A stretch of 64,000 nt of DNA from Thalassobius sp002708925 (GCF_049803795.1 NZ_JBNAGJ010000003.1:310001-374000), one strand, 5' to 3'; numbered from the stretch's first letter, positions 42,381 to 51,920 are shown. Notes: generated by a model from the sequence alone, not told the origin. Program-made: numbers and translations.

Positions 42381-44216
42381 ATGGGAAAATCGGTGATGCT
42401 GGATCAGCCAATCGCCTCGATCGAGAATCTACGAGTCGAGTTTCAAACAAAGGATGGCCCTGTTGTCGGCGTCGAGGATGTCTCGTTTCAGGTGAACGCC
42501 GGGGAAACGGTGGCCATTGTGGGCGAATCCGGTTCGGGCAAGTCCGTGTCCAGCCTGTCTTTGATGCGTCTGGTGGAATTCGGCGGCGGGAAAATCGCGG
42601 GCGGGCGCCTGATTTTTGATCGAAAATCAGGCGAAGAACTGGATTTGGCCAAAACCGATCAGTCCTTGATGCGGACGATTCGCGGGAATGAGATCGGGAT
42701 GATCTTTCAAGAGCCGATGACCGCGCTGAACCCGGTCTTTACCGTCGGCCGTCAACTGACCGAGGGGCTGCGCCTGCACAAAGGCCTGTCCAAAGAGGCC
42801 GCCACAGCCCGCGCGCTGGACCTGCTTAAACAGGTGCGCATCCCCGAGCCCGAGCGCCGCCTGAAACAATATCCGCACGAGCTGTCGGGCGGGATGCGTC
42901 AGCGCGTGGTGATCGCCATGGCTCTGGCCTGCGAGCCGCGCCTGCTGATCGCGGACGAGCCGACCACCGCGCTGGACGTGACCATTCAGGCGGAAATCCT
43001 GGCGCTGATGAACCGGCTGAAGCGTGAAACCGGCACGGCGGTGATGTTCATCACCCATGATATGTCGGTGGTGGCGCAGATGGCTGACCGGGTTGTCGTG
43101 ATGTTCCGCGGCAACAAGGTCGAAGAGGGAACGGTCACCGAAATCTTCGAAAACCCGCAGCACGATTACACCAAGGCCTTGCTGGCGGCGGTGCCCAAAC
43201 TGGGCGAGATGACGGGCAAACCCCTGCCCGAACCGATGAAGCTGCTGGGGCGCGAACAGGCCGATATTCAGCCGATCGAAGGCACTGATCAACCTCTGCT
43301 GACGGTGAAAAACCTGGTGACGCGCTTTCCGGTGCAGGGCGGGTTCTTTCGCCGGACGGTGGCCAATGTGCACGCGGTCGAGGACGTGTCCTTTACCCTG
43401 AATAAGGGGCGTACCCTGTCTTTGGTGGGCGAATCCGGCTGCGGTAAATCCACGGCGGGCCGGTCCATCTTGCGGCTGGTGCAGCCGCAATCGGGGGAAA
43501 TCATGCTGGACGGCACGGATGTGATGGCGCTCAGCCCGCGCGATCTGCGCCGGGCGCGTCAGGACATGCAGATGGTGTTTCAGGATCCCTTTGCCAGTCT
43601 GAATCCGCAGATGCAGCTGGCCGATCAGGTGGCCGAGCCGATGCGCAATTTCGGCACCCACACCGGCAGCGAACTGATGGACCGGGTTGAAATGCTGTTC
43701 GACCGGGTCGAGCTGCCGCGCAGTTTCATGCGCCGCTACCCGCACGAGATGTCCGGCGGCCAGCGTCAGCGCATCGCCATTGCGCGGGCTCTGGCGCTGA
43801 ACCCCAAGCTGATCATTGCCGATGAGGCCGTCAGCGCGCTGGATGTCTCTGTTCAGGCGCAGGTGCTGAACCTGATGATGGAGTTGCAGGCCGATCTGGG
43901 CCTGTCCTTTCTGTTCATCAGTCACGATATGGCGGTGGTTGAACGGGTCAGCCACGATGTGGGGGTGATGTATCTGGGCCGGATCGTCGAACTGGGGCCG
44001 CGCCAGGCGGTGTTCGAAAACCCGCAGCATCCCTATACCCAGGCGCTGATGCAGGCGGTTCCCATTGCCGATCCGCATAATCGCAAATCCGAGCGGGATC
44101 TGAACTTCAAACCCATCCCCTCGCCGATCCATCCGGTTGGCTATCAGCCCGCGCCCTCGGAATATACCGAGGTCAGCCCCGGCCATTTCATCCTGACCAC
44201 GGACAGCGGATACTGA
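42381..44216 (+). CDS. Peptide ABC transporter ATP-binding protein, fused OppD-OppF type
   Basis: A 611-aa cytoplasmic protein containing two complete ABC ATPase domains, replacing the separate DppD and DppF subunits. The first has Walker A GESGSGKS, signature LSGGMRQRV and Walker B LLIADEPTTALD. The second has GESGCGKST, MSGGQRQRI and LIIADEAVSALD. Each is followed by the peptide-transporter C-terminal motif (VFENPQHPYTQALMQAVP in the second). Starts at 42381 or 42396 are possible; neither has a strong ribosome site. It drives the importer whose permeases and binding protein are divergent. argE-like and two M20 genes follow with almost no gaps. Confidence 0.95.
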   Translation: MGKSVMLDQPIASIENLRVEFQTKDGPVVGVEDVSFQVNAGETVAIVGESGSGKSVSSLSLMRLVEFGGGKIAGGRLIFDRKSGEELDLAKTDQSLMRTIRGNEIGMIFQEPMTALNPVFTVGRQLTEGLRLHKGLSKEAATARALDLLKQVRIPEPERRLKQYPHELSGGMRQRVVIAMALACEPRLLIADEPTTALDVTIQAEILALMNRLKRETGTAVMFITHDMSVVAQMADRVVVMFRGNKVEEGTVTEIFENPQHDYTKALLAAVPKLGEMTGKPLPEPMKLLGREQADIQPIEGTDQPLLTVKNLVTRFPVQGGFFRRTVANVHAVEDVSFTLNKGRTLSLVGESGCGKSTAGRSILRLVQPQSGEIMLDGTDVMALSPRDLRRARQDMQMVFQDPFASLNPQMQLADQVAEPMRNFGTHTGSELMDRVEMLFDRVELPRSFMRRYPHEMSGGQRQRIAIARALALNPKLIIADEAVSALDVSVQAQVLNLMMELQADLGLSFLFISHDMAVVERVSHDVGVMYLGRIVELGPRQAVFENPQHPYTQALMQAVPIADPHNRKSERDLNFKPIPSPIHPVGYQPAPSEYTEVSPGHFILTTDSGY

Positions 44217-44217
44217 C

Positions 44218-45378
44218 ATGCCCGCGCGCCTTACGCCCTATGATCTGATGGAGCGGCTGGTGGCCTTTCCGACGGTCAGCCGCGATTCCAATCTGGCCCT
44301 GGTCGAGTGGGTCGAGGCGTATCTGGCCAGCCACGGGATCACCGCTCATCGCATGTATAACGCGGACGGGGATAAGGCGGCCCTGTTCGCGCATGTCGGC
44401 CCCGAAGTGGCCGGCGGCGTGGTTCTGTCCGGGCATACGGATGTGGTGCCGGTGGATGGGCAGCCCTGGGGCTCGGATCCATTCACGGTGGTGGAAAAGG
44501 ACGGCAGATATTACGGGCGCGGCTGCGCGGATATGAAGGGCTTTGACGCGCTGGCAATCTGGGCGCTGGTCGAGGCGCAGCACCGCGGCGTCACCCGGCC
44601 CTTGCAACTGGCGCTCAGCTATGACGAGGAAATCGGCTGCACCGGCGCGCCGCCCCTGATTGAACGGATGCAGGAAACGCTGCCACTGGCCAGCGCGGTG
44701 ATCGTGGGAGAGCCCTCGATGCTGCGGGCCGTGACTGGGCATAAGGGCGGGATTTCCTATTGGATTCATGTGCATGGGCATGAGGTCCACAGCTCGATCC
44801 TGCATAAGGGCGTCAATGCGATCATGTACGGGGCCAGGCTGATCGACTGGGCCAACGCGGTAAACGCCGAAACCCGCGCGGCCCCGCCCAGCCCCGTGGC
44901 GGCCATGTTCGATCCGCATTGGACCACCGCCCATGTGGGGCAGATCAGCGGCGGAACAGCGCATAATATCACCGCCAAGGATTGCGAATTCGGCTTTGGC
45001 TTTCGCATCATTCCGGGGCAGGATCCAGCCGATTGGGATGCCCGTCTGCGGGCCCGCGCCGCCCAGATCGAGGCCGAGATGCAGGCCGTCCACCCCGCCA
45101 CCCGGATTGAGATCCGCGCCGATTTTTCCCTGCCCGGTTTCATGCCCGAACCCGAAGGCGAGGCCGAAACCCTGGCCCGCCAGATCACCGGGGATAACGG
45201 CACGCATGTTGTCAGCTACGGCACCGAGGCCAGCCATTTCCAGGCGGCGGGCTATTCGGTGGTTGTCTGCGGTCCGGGCAATATCGAACAGGCGCATCAG
45301 CCGAACGAATTCATCTCTGTCGCGCAGTTCAACAAGGGGCATGATTTCATGCGCCGCCTGTTGGATCTGCTGGCATAA
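44218..45378 (+). CDS. argE: Acetylornithine deacetylase/ArgE-type M20 peptidase
   Basis: A 386-aa zinc-dependent deacetylase of peptidase family M20. GHTDVVPVDGQPW carries the first metal residues, and SYDEEIGCTGAPPLIERM the catalytic Glu. It matches ArgE, which removes the acetyl group of N-acetylornithine. However, it starts one base after the transporter ATPase and is followed by two M20 amidohydrolases, so it may act on imported N-acyl amino acids or dipeptides as well as, or instead of, arginine synthesis. No other arginine gene is nearby. Translation is probably coupled to the ATPase. Confidence 0.85.
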   Translation: MPARLTPYDLMERLVAFPTVSRDSNLALVEWVEAYLASHGITAHRMYNADGDKAALFAHVGPEVAGGVVLSGHTDVVPVDGQPWGSDPFTVVEKDGRYYGRGCADMKGFDALAIWALVEAQHRGVTRPLQLALSYDEEIGCTGAPPLIERMQETLPLASAVIVGEPSMLRAVTGHKGGISYWIHVHGHEVHSSILHKGVNAIMYGARLIDWANAVNAETRAAPPSPVAAMFDPHWTTAHVGQISGGTAHNITAKDCEFGFGFRIIPGQDPADWDARLRARAAQIEAEMQAVHPATRIEIRADFSLPGFMPEPEGEAETLARQITGDNGTHVVSYGTEASHFQAAGYSVVVCGPGNIEQAHQPNEFISVAQFNKGHDFMRRLLDLLA

Positions 45379-45392
45379 CGAAAGGACAGACC

Positions 45393-46556
45393 ATGCCGGT
45401 CAAGAACCGCTTTGCGCAAATGCATTCGGAGATCACCGCCTGGCGCCGCGATTTCCATGAACACCCCGAAATCCTGTTCGACGTTCACCGTACCGCCGGG
45501 ATCGTGGCCGAAAAGCTGCGCGAATTTGGATGCGACGAGGTGGTCGAGGGCATCGGTATCACCGGCGTGGTCGGGGTGATCAAGGGCGGCAGCTCGGACC
45601 GGGTGATTGGGCTGCGCGCGGATATGGACGCGCTGCCGATGTCGGAGATTACCGGGCTTGAATATGCCTCGAAGATTGACGGCGCCATGCATGCCTGCGG
45701 CCATGACGGCCATACGGCGATGCTGCTGGGGGCGGCGAAATACCTGGCCGAGACGCGCAATTTCGACGGCACCGTGGTGCTGCTGTTCCAACCGGCCGAA
45801 GAGGGCGGAGGCGGCGGTCTGAAAATGGTCGAGGATGGCGCGATGGATCGCTGGAACGTGCAAGAGGTCTATGGCCTGCACAACATGCCCGGCGTGCCTG
45901 TGGGTGAGTTTGCGATCCGGCCCGGCCCGCTGATGGCCTCGGCCGATGAGTTCGAGATCCTGGTGACGGGCGTGGGCGGGCACGCCGCACAGCCGCATGA
46001 TGCGGTCGATACCACTCTGGCCGCCAGCCATGTGGTGATCGCGCTGCAATCCATCGTTTCGCGCAATGTGGATCCGGTGAAACAGGCGGTGCTGACGGTG
46101 GCCACCTTCCTGACGGAAAGCGATACGCAAAATGTGATCCCTCAGACGGCCAAACTGCGCGGCACCGTGCGCTGCTTTGAGCCTGAAATCCGGGATCTGG
46201 TCGAGGCGCGCCTGAAATCCGTCGCCACCCTGACCGCCGAGGCCTATGGTGCCACGGCCGAGGTGATTTACGAACGCGGCTACCCGCCCACCGTGAATGC
46301 CGAAGCCCCCACCCGGCACGCGATCGCGGCCGCGCAGGCCGTTGCCACCCATGTGGAAACCGACACCCCGCCGATCATGCCGGCCGAAGATTTTTCCTAC
46401 ATGCTGGAAGCGCGCCCCGGCGCCTATATCTTTATGGGCAACGGGGACAGCCCGATGTGCCACCACCCCGCCTATGATTTCAACGATGCGGCCATCCCTT
46501 TGGGGTGCAGTTTCTTTGCCGAACTGATCGAACGCCGGATGCCTCGCGGCGCATAA
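45393..46556 (+). CDS. M20 family amidohydrolase (hippurate hydrolase type), copy 1
   Basis: A 387-aa member of the M20D amidohydrolase family, whose members hydrolyse N-acyl amino acids such as hippurate or indole-acetyl conjugates. Metal-site motifs are MHACGHDGHTAML (Cys and His), QPAEEGGGGG, and the late MPAEDFSYM and CHHPAYDFND. It begins 14 bases after argE with an AAGGA site. A second, very similar gene lies 12 bases downstream, giving a tandem pair. The lid domain (about 185-300) differs between the copies, so they may prefer different acyl groups. It is cytoplasmic. Confidence 0.92.
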   Translation: MPVKNRFAQMHSEITAWRRDFHEHPEILFDVHRTAGIVAEKLREFGCDEVVEGIGITGVVGVIKGGSSDRVIGLRADMDALPMSEITGLEYASKIDGAMHACGHDGHTAMLLGAAKYLAETRNFDGTVVLLFQPAEEGGGGGLKMVEDGAMDRWNVQEVYGLHNMPGVPVGEFAIRPGPLMASADEFEILVTGVGGHAAQPHDAVDTTLAASHVVIALQSIVSRNVDPVKQAVLTVATFLTESDTQNVIPQTAKLRGTVRCFEPEIRDLVEARLKSVATLTAEAYGATAEVIYERGYPPTVNAEAPTRHAIAAAQAVATHVETDTPPIMPAEDFSYMLEARPGAYIFMGNGDSPMCHHPAYDFNDAAIPLGCSFFAELIERRMPRGA

Positions 46557-46568
46557 AGGATAAGACCC

Positions 46569-47732
46569 ATGCCAGTTAAGAACCGCTTTGCCGAGTTGCA
46601 GGATGAAATCACCGCCTGGCGCCGCGATTTCCACGAACACCCCGAGATTCTGTTCGACACCGTGCGGACCGCCGGGATCGTGGCGGAAAAGCTGCGCGAG
46701 TTTGGCTGTGACGAGGTGACCGAGGGCATCGGCCGCACCGGGGTTGTCGGTGTGATCAAGGGCAAACAGACCGGCAGCGGCAAGGTGATCGGCCTGCGCG
46801 CGGACATGGATGCCTTGCCCATCCACGAACAGACGGGGCTGGACTATGCCAGCAAAACCGATGGCGCGATGCACGCCTGCGGCCATGACGGGCATACCGC
46901 GATGCTGTTGGGGGCGGCGAAATACCTGGCCGAGACGCGCAATTTCGATGGCACCGTCGTGGTGATCTTCCAGCCCGCCGAAGAGGGCGGCGGCGGCGGT
47001 AAGGAAATGTGCGACGACGGGTTGATGGATCGCTGGGGCATTCAAGAGGTCTATGGAATGCACAACTGGCCCGGCCAGCCCGTCGGCAGCTTTGCCATCC
47101 GTCCTGGTGCGTTCTTTGCCGCCACGGATGTGTTCGAGATCGAGTTCGAGGGCAAGGGAGGCCATGCCGCCAAGCCGCATGACACGGTGGATACAACGGT
47201 GATGGCCTCGCAGGCGGTGCTGTCGATGCAGACCATTGCCAGTCGCAATGCCGATCCGGTGGATCAGGTGGTGGTGTCGGTTACCTCGTTTGAAACTTCG
47301 TCCAAGGCGTTCAACGTGATCCCGCAACGGGTGGATCTGAAGGGCACCGTGCGCACCATGAGCGCGCAGATGCGCGATCTGGCCGAAAAACGCATTCAGG
47401 AAATCTGTGACGGGGTGGCGGCCACCTTTGGCGGGGTGGCGCGGGTGAACTATATCCGCAACTATCCGGTGATGGTGAACACGCCCGAACAGACCGATTT
47501 CGCCGCCGAGGTTGCGCGTAGCATCAGCGGCAGCTGCAACGATGCGCCATTGGTCATGGGCGGAGAGGATTTCGCCTTCATGCTCGAAGAACGCCCCGGT
47601 GCCTATATCCTGGTGGGCAATGGCGATACGGCGATGGTTCACCATCCGGCGTATAACTTCAACGATCAAGCCATCCCCGCCGGGTGCAGCTGGTGGGCCG
47701 AGGTGGTTGAACGCCGGATGCCCGCGCAGTAA
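46569..47732 (+). CDS. M20 family amidohydrolase (hippurate hydrolase type), copy 2
   Basis: A 387-aa tandem paralogue of the preceding gene, with the same length and metal ligands (HACGHDGHTAML, QPAEEGGGGG, MGGEDFAFM, VHHPAYNFND). The first 145 residues are nearly identical between copies, while the lid domain and C-terminal half are clearly diverged. A 40-base stretch (45727-45766 and 46909-46948) is identical in DNA, which suggests recent duplication or gene conversion. AAGGAT lies before the ATG. It should split N-acyl amino acids brought in by the adjacent importer, but substrate is inferred only. Confidence 0.92.
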   Translation: MPVKNRFAELQDEITAWRRDFHEHPEILFDTVRTAGIVAEKLREFGCDEVTEGIGRTGVVGVIKGKQTGSGKVIGLRADMDALPIHEQTGLDYASKTDGAMHACGHDGHTAMLLGAAKYLAETRNFDGTVVVIFQPAEEGGGGGKEMCDDGLMDRWGIQEVYGMHNWPGQPVGSFAIRPGAFFAATDVFEIEFEGKGGHAAKPHDTVDTTVMASQAVLSMQTIASRNADPVDQVVVSVTSFETSSKAFNVIPQRVDLKGTVRTMSAQMRDLAEKRIQEICDGVAATFGGVARVNYIRNYPVMVNTPEQTDFAAEVARSISGSCNDAPLVMGGEDFAFMLEERPGAYILVGNGDTAMVHHPAYNFNDQAIPAGCSWWAEVVERRMPAQ

Positions 47733-47764
47733 ACGGGGAAAACCCGTTTCCTGAAAGGATCCTC

Positions 47765-48517
47765 ATGCCCGGCATTTTCAAAGCGATGCGACAGGCGGCG
47801 TCATTGGCGCGCTATGCAGCCGTGGTGCGCCGGTTTGACGATCCGATGGCCGCGTTGCCCTATGCCTATTGGTGGGAAAAGGCGCCGCTCCGCATGGAGC
47901 TGCCCGTGTCGGCGCTGCGGATGCAGGGCGGTTTCACCTACGGGCCGGATCACCCGTTTGTGCAGGCGCTTGCGACGGGCAAAGAGGCTCTGAGCCGGTT
48001 TTACACCCATCATGCGCCGGAAAACCTGGGGCAGATGTATGGGCTACCCGGCGGTGCGGGGGCCGATCTGCCGCCCTATGTGCTGCCCTGGCGCAAGGTG
48101 CTGAAGGATCGCCCCCCCGGCGGCGAGAAAGGCCTGCCCGCCAGCCAGGGCGTGGCCTTCTACGGGCCCTGTACGCCGAAAAAAGTAACGCTTGAGGCGC
48201 TGCGCCTTTCCCGTGTGGCCTCGGGCATTCGTAAATCGGGATTTCAGCCGGATAAACACGGCGATATCGAGGGGCATTTCATCACCGACGGCACACGCGC
48301 GTGTTTCTTTGTGATGGGGGGCAAGCATCGCGCCGCGGCGCTGGCGCATCTGGGAAACAGCCATATCCCGGTCCGTCTGCGCCCCGGACGGATGGCGATC
48401 ATGGACACGCGCACGGCGCAGCACTGGCCGATGGTGGCTGACGGAGGCCTAAGCCCCAAGACAGCCTGCGCGATCGCCGATCTGTACCTGACCGGGCGTG
48501 GGATGTCGGATCTTTAA
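47765..48517 (+). CDS. Unknown protein with a ParB-like sequence stretch
   Basis: A 250-aa soluble protein that I do not recognise as a named family. Residues 185-205 (GGKHRAAALAHLGNSHIPV) resemble the ParB/sulfiredoxin-like fold motif that often reads DGxHRxxAxxxLG. Nothing else suggests DNA partitioning, and the N-terminal half is unassigned. It starts with a GAAAGGA site 32 bases after the amidohydrolase stop, so it could ride on that operon, but its last four bases overlap the convergent polysaccharide pyruvyl transferase gene. A role in envelope sugar metabolism is possible but not shown. Confidence 0.7.
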   Translation: MPGIFKAMRQAASLARYAAVVRRFDDPMAALPYAYWWEKAPLRMELPVSALRMQGGFTYGPDHPFVQALATGKEALSRFYTHHAPENLGQMYGLPGGAGADLPPYVLPWRKVLKDRPPGGEKGLPASQGVAFYGPCTPKKVTLEALRLSRVASGIRKSGFQPDKHGDIEGHFITDGTRACFFVMGGKHRAAALAHLGNSHIPVRLRPGRMAIMDTRTAQHWPMVADGGLSPKTACAIADLYLTGRGMSDL

Positions 48518-49533
48518 CGGTCCGAATGGGCGTGCGCCAGCGCGGCCAGGTCGGTAAACAGCTGCTGTGCCTGGCTCTGGGCGCGGGCGCGGAACTGGCG
48601 GATCGCGGCCAGCTCGGCTGGAGAGAAGTCAGCCGTTTGCGGCGGGGCATCCAGCGCGTCAGAGGCAATGATCCGGTCGGTCTGCATCCCTGCATCTATC
48701 AGTAATTGCTCGATTTTCGAGGCATTCGAGGTCAGCGCAAGAAAGGGCGTTTCCGTCAGCATGGACAGACAGACCGCGTGAAACCGTCCGGTGATGTGAA
48801 GCCGCGCCCCGGCAATCCTGCGCAGATACTCGGCCTCGGTCAGGGGCATTTCGAAACGCGGGGCGCGCAGCGGCCAGACCGCATTATAGCCCCGAAACAG
48901 CAGCCCGCGCAGCAGCCACCCCAGCCCCGGCAGCCGCCAGATTTTCCCCCGCAGGGTTTTTGTGGGGATAAAACTGGCCTGCGGCAAACGCGTTGCGGCG
49001 CGGGCCAGAATGCGGCGTTTGTTCAGCCGCACGGAATCGCCGACGATCACCCCCGCCCGCGTGGCAGGCGTGATCTCTGCCGGGGCGGACAGCGACAGGT
49101 CGGGCAGCCAGCGCACCTCTTGTCCGCTGGCGTCGGACAGGCGCGCGGCGCTGGCGCTGTCTCGGGCCGCAATCAGCGCGAATTTCGACAGGTACTCCCC
49201 CCATTTTGCCGGGTTTTCCTCGTACATGGCATTCAGCAGCACCAGCGGAGTCTGTCCGCGCGCGGGGTGGTCTGCAATGCGCAGCAGCGCCTCGCCTGCG
49301 GGTTTTCCGTGATGCAGCGTGCCCTCGCCGTTGATAACGATCAGATCGGCCTCGCCAAGCGCCTGAATGAAAGAGCCGTCCTTTTCCCAATCGTGCCGCG
49401 CGGGGCTGCGGGCGATGATCTGCAACCCGGCGTCCTGCATCCCCTGGACCAGCAGGCGCATCACGCGCGCGCAGCCGTGGTGATAGCGCGTCGAGGTATC
49501 GTTCAGCAGGACTACTTTGGGCTTTTGAATCAT
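48514..49533 (-). CDS. Polysaccharide pyruvyl transferase family protein
   Basis: A 339-aa protein of the polysaccharide pyruvyl transferase (CsaB/WcaK-like) family, which adds pyruvate ketals to surface sugars. Recognisable segments are DLIVINGEGTLHHGKP and ARLHITGRFHAVCLSML with FLALTSNASKIEQLL. No signal peptide is seen, so it acts in the cytoplasm. The waaA gene is 41 bases upstream on the same strand, which supports an envelope role. The acceptor sugar is unknown. It overlaps the convergent unknown gene by four bases. Confidence 0.88.
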   Translation of the reverse strand: MIQKPKVVLLNDTSTRYHHGCARVMRLLVQGMQDAGLQIIARSPARHDWEKDGSFIQALGEADLIVINGEGTLHHGKPAGEALLRIADHPARGQTPLVLLNAMYEENPAKWGEYLSKFALIAARDSASAARLSDASGQEVRWLPDLSLSAPAEITPATRAGVIVGDSVRLNKRRILARAATRLPQASFIPTKTLRGKIWRLPGLGWLLRGLLFRGYNAVWPLRAPRFEMPLTEAEYLRRIAGARLHITGRFHAVCLSMLTETPFLALTSNASKIEQLLIDAGMQTDRIIASDALDAPPQTADFSPAELAAIRQFRARAQSQAQQLFTDLAALAHAHSDR

Positions 49534-49573
49534 GGCGCGACCCTATGTCCGTGACCGAACGGGGGCAAGAGCG

Positions 49574-50833
49574 TCAGGGCAGCACGTCCCGCAGATGGGC
49601 CAGGATTGCGGGGCGGATTTGCGCTTTGTGCGACATCAGGGTCTGCCCGGCCGCACACATCTGCGCCAGCTTATCCGAGCCGATCAGTTCGGGCACGGTC
49701 TGGGCCAGCTCTTCTGCGTTCAGAACCTGCTGTGCGGCGCCCAGACTGTCCATCTGGGCATAGTCCTTGGCGAAATTCCTCACCTTGGGGCCGTGCAGGA
49801 CAGCCGCGCCCAATTGGGCGGGCTCGAATGGATTATGCCCGCCCTGATCCGAAAAAGACGCGCCCATGAAGGCCAGCCGCGTGGCGCGAAAAAACAGGCC
49901 CGTTTCGCCCAGCGTGTCGGCCAGATAGACCTGTGTCTGCGCGCCGATGGCCTGATCGTGGGACCGGACAGACTGCGCAAACCCCTGCTGCGAGAGCAGC
50001 GCGCTCAGCTGTGGGGCGCGCTCGGGGTGGCGGGGGATCAGGATCAGCAGCAGGTCGGGCAAATTGGTTAACGCCGCGCGATGCGCCTTCAGGATGATCT
50101 CTTCCTCGCCGGGGTGGGTCGAGGCGGCCAGCCAGACCGGGCGATCCCCGATTTTCGCCCGCAATGCCTGCAATTCGGCGGGGTCAAAGGGCAGGGGTGC
50201 GGCTGCGGCTTTCATGTCTCCGGTGGTGAGAACACGGTCCGCGGGCATCCCCAGCGCCAGTAGCTGGTTTTGTGTCTGCTCATCCTGCGCGGTTGCCTTT
50301 GCGAATTTAGACATCAGATAGCCCATTGTTTTCGGGGCTTTTTTCCGGCTAGAGGACGGCCGGGCGTTCAACAGGGCCAGCGGGATCGCGCGGGCATGAG
50401 CCTGCAAGATCAGGCGCGGCCAAAGATCGCTTTCGATGAAACAGGCCAGATCGGGGCGCCAGTGATCCAGGAAGCGGGCGACGGCGGCGGGGGTGTCGGT
50501 GGGAACGAACTGATGCGCCATCCCCGCAGGCAAACGCCGCGCGGCCAATTGCGCCGCGCTTTGCGTCATCGTGGTAAACAGAATGGCCGCCTGGGTTCGT
50601 TCTTGCAGGTCCGCAGCCAGATCCAGCGCCGAGATCAGCTCTCCGACCGAGGCCGCGTGCATCCAGATCACTTTGCCATCCGGACGGGGCAAGGAGCCGG
50701 CGCCAAACCGTTCCGGCAGGCGCTGTGGATCGCAGCCCAGCCGGGCGTGGGCCCGGCGTGCGGGGCGCGTCAGCAGCCAGGGCAGCGCACGCGTCAGCCC
50801 CAGATAGGCCCGCAAGAGCATCGGGCGCGTCAT
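49574..50833 (-). CDS. waaA: 3-deoxy-D-manno-octulosonic acid transferase
   Basis: A 419-aa GT30 glycosyltransferase that attaches KDO to lipid A precursor at the inner membrane. WMHAASVGE holds the catalytic base Glu65, FIESDLWPRLILQAH is family-typical, and GGHNPFEPAQLGAAVLHGP is the CMP-KDO binding region. The N-terminal hydrophobic stretch anchors it weakly. Its ATG overlaps the moaA stop by four bases (ATGA), giving coupled translation, although the two functions are unrelated. Presence of waaA shows a Gram-negative with KDO-containing lipopolysaccharide. Confidence 0.95.
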   Translation of the reverse strand: MTRPMLLRAYLGLTRALPWLLTRPARRAHARLGCDPQRLPERFGAGSLPRPDGKVIWMHAASVGELISALDLAADLQERTQAAILFTTMTQSAAQLAARRLPAGMAHQFVPTDTPAAVARFLDHWRPDLACFIESDLWPRLILQAHARAIPLALLNARPSSSRKKAPKTMGYLMSKFAKATAQDEQTQNQLLALGMPADRVLTTGDMKAAAAPLPFDPAELQALRAKIGDRPVWLAASTHPGEEEIILKAHRAALTNLPDLLLILIPRHPERAPQLSALLSQQGFAQSVRSHDQAIGAQTQVYLADTLGETGLFFRATRLAFMGASFSDQGGHNPFEPAQLGAAVLHGPKVRNFAKDYAQMDSLGAAQQVLNAEELAQTVPELIGSDKLAQMCAAGQTLMSHKAQIRPAILAHLRDVLP

Positions 50834-51837
50834 CCGCCGGTGTGGCTCATGTGGCGGGACATCTGCCCGGCCACTTCCTGACGCGAATAATCGAAATCAT
50901 GCCCCTTGGGCTTGAGGTTGATCGCGGCGCGAATGGCCTCTTCCAGGGGGGCGTCGCTGCTGGGATTGTCGCGCAGCGCGGGGCGCAGATCGGCCATGTC
51001 TTCCTGGCCCAGACACATGAACAGCTCGCCGGTGCAGGTCAGGCGCACGCGGTTGCAGCTTTCGCAGAAATTATGGGTCAGAGGCGTGATGAAACCGATT
51101 TTTTGGCCGGTTTCCTCCAGCCGGACATAGCGGGCGGGGCCGCCGGTGCGCTCGGCCAAATCGGTCAGCGTGTATTGCTGGGCCAGCGTGGCGCGCAGAT
51201 CCTTCAAGGGCCAGTATTGATCCAGCCGGTTTTCATTGCCGATGTCGCCCATGGGCATGACCTCGATAAAGGTCAGGTCCATGTCGCGCGCGTGGCACCA
51301 TTCGACCATCGGGAACAGCTCGTCCTCGTTAAAGCCCTTCAGCGCGACGGCGTTGATCTTGATCCGCATTCCCGCGCGCTGCGCCGCATCAATCCCGTTC
51401 AGCACCTGCGGCAGACGGCCCCAGCGGGTGATTTGGGCGAATTTATCCGCGTCCATCGTGTCCAAAGACACGTTGATCCGGCGCACCCCGGCGCCATGCA
51501 GATCCTGTGCAAATCGCCCAAGTTGCGAGCCATTGGTGGTTAGCGTCAGCTCGTTCAGCGCGCCACTGTCCAGATGCCGGGACATCTCGTGGAAAAACGT
51601 CATGATCCCGCGTCGCACCAAGGGCTCGCCCCCGGTGATCCGCAGTTTTTTCACCCCCATGCGAATGAAGGCAGAGCACACGCGATCCAGCTCTTCCAGT
51701 GTCAGCAGTTCCTTTTTGGGCAGAAAGGTCATGTTTTCCGACATGCAGTAAACGCAGCGGAAATCGCAGCGGTCAGTGACGGAAACGCGCAGATAATCGA
51801 TGGCGCGCTGAAAGGGATCAATCAGGGGAGCTGTCAT
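50830..51837 (-). CDS. moaA: GTP 3',8-cyclase MoaA
   Basis: A 335-aa radical SAM enzyme that starts molybdenum cofactor synthesis by rearranging GTP, working with MoaC. The N-terminal cluster CDFRCVYC (Cys24, Cys28, Cys31) binds SAM, and the C-terminal cluster CESCNRVRLTCTGELFMC binds the second [4Fe-4S] and GTP. The C-terminal GG used in catalysis is present (MSHTGG). It is relevant here because the hydroxylase genes at 26-29 kb need the cofactor. Other moa genes are absent from the window. Overlaps waaA by four bases. Confidence 0.97.
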   Translation of the reverse strand: MTAPLIDPFQRAIDYLRVSVTDRCDFRCVYCMSENMTFLPKKELLTLEELDRVCSAFIRMGVKKLRITGGEPLVRRGIMTFFHEMSRHLDSGALNELTLTTNGSQLGRFAQDLHGAGVRRINVSLDTMDADKFAQITRWGRLPQVLNGIDAAQRAGMRIKINAVALKGFNEDELFPMVEWCHARDMDLTFIEVMPMGDIGNENRLDQYWPLKDLRATLAQQYTLTDLAERTGGPARYVRLEETGQKIGFITPLTHNFCESCNRVRLTCTGELFMCLGQEDMADLRPALRDNPSSDAPLEEAIRAAINLKPKGHDFDYSRQEVAGQMSRHMSHTGG

Positions 51838-51920
51838 GAGGGGAAATTATGCGCGGAACCCCGCCACGGCAAGGGCAGATGTCATTGATTTAGGGGGGTG
51901 AATGGTCGTAGCCTGCTCTT

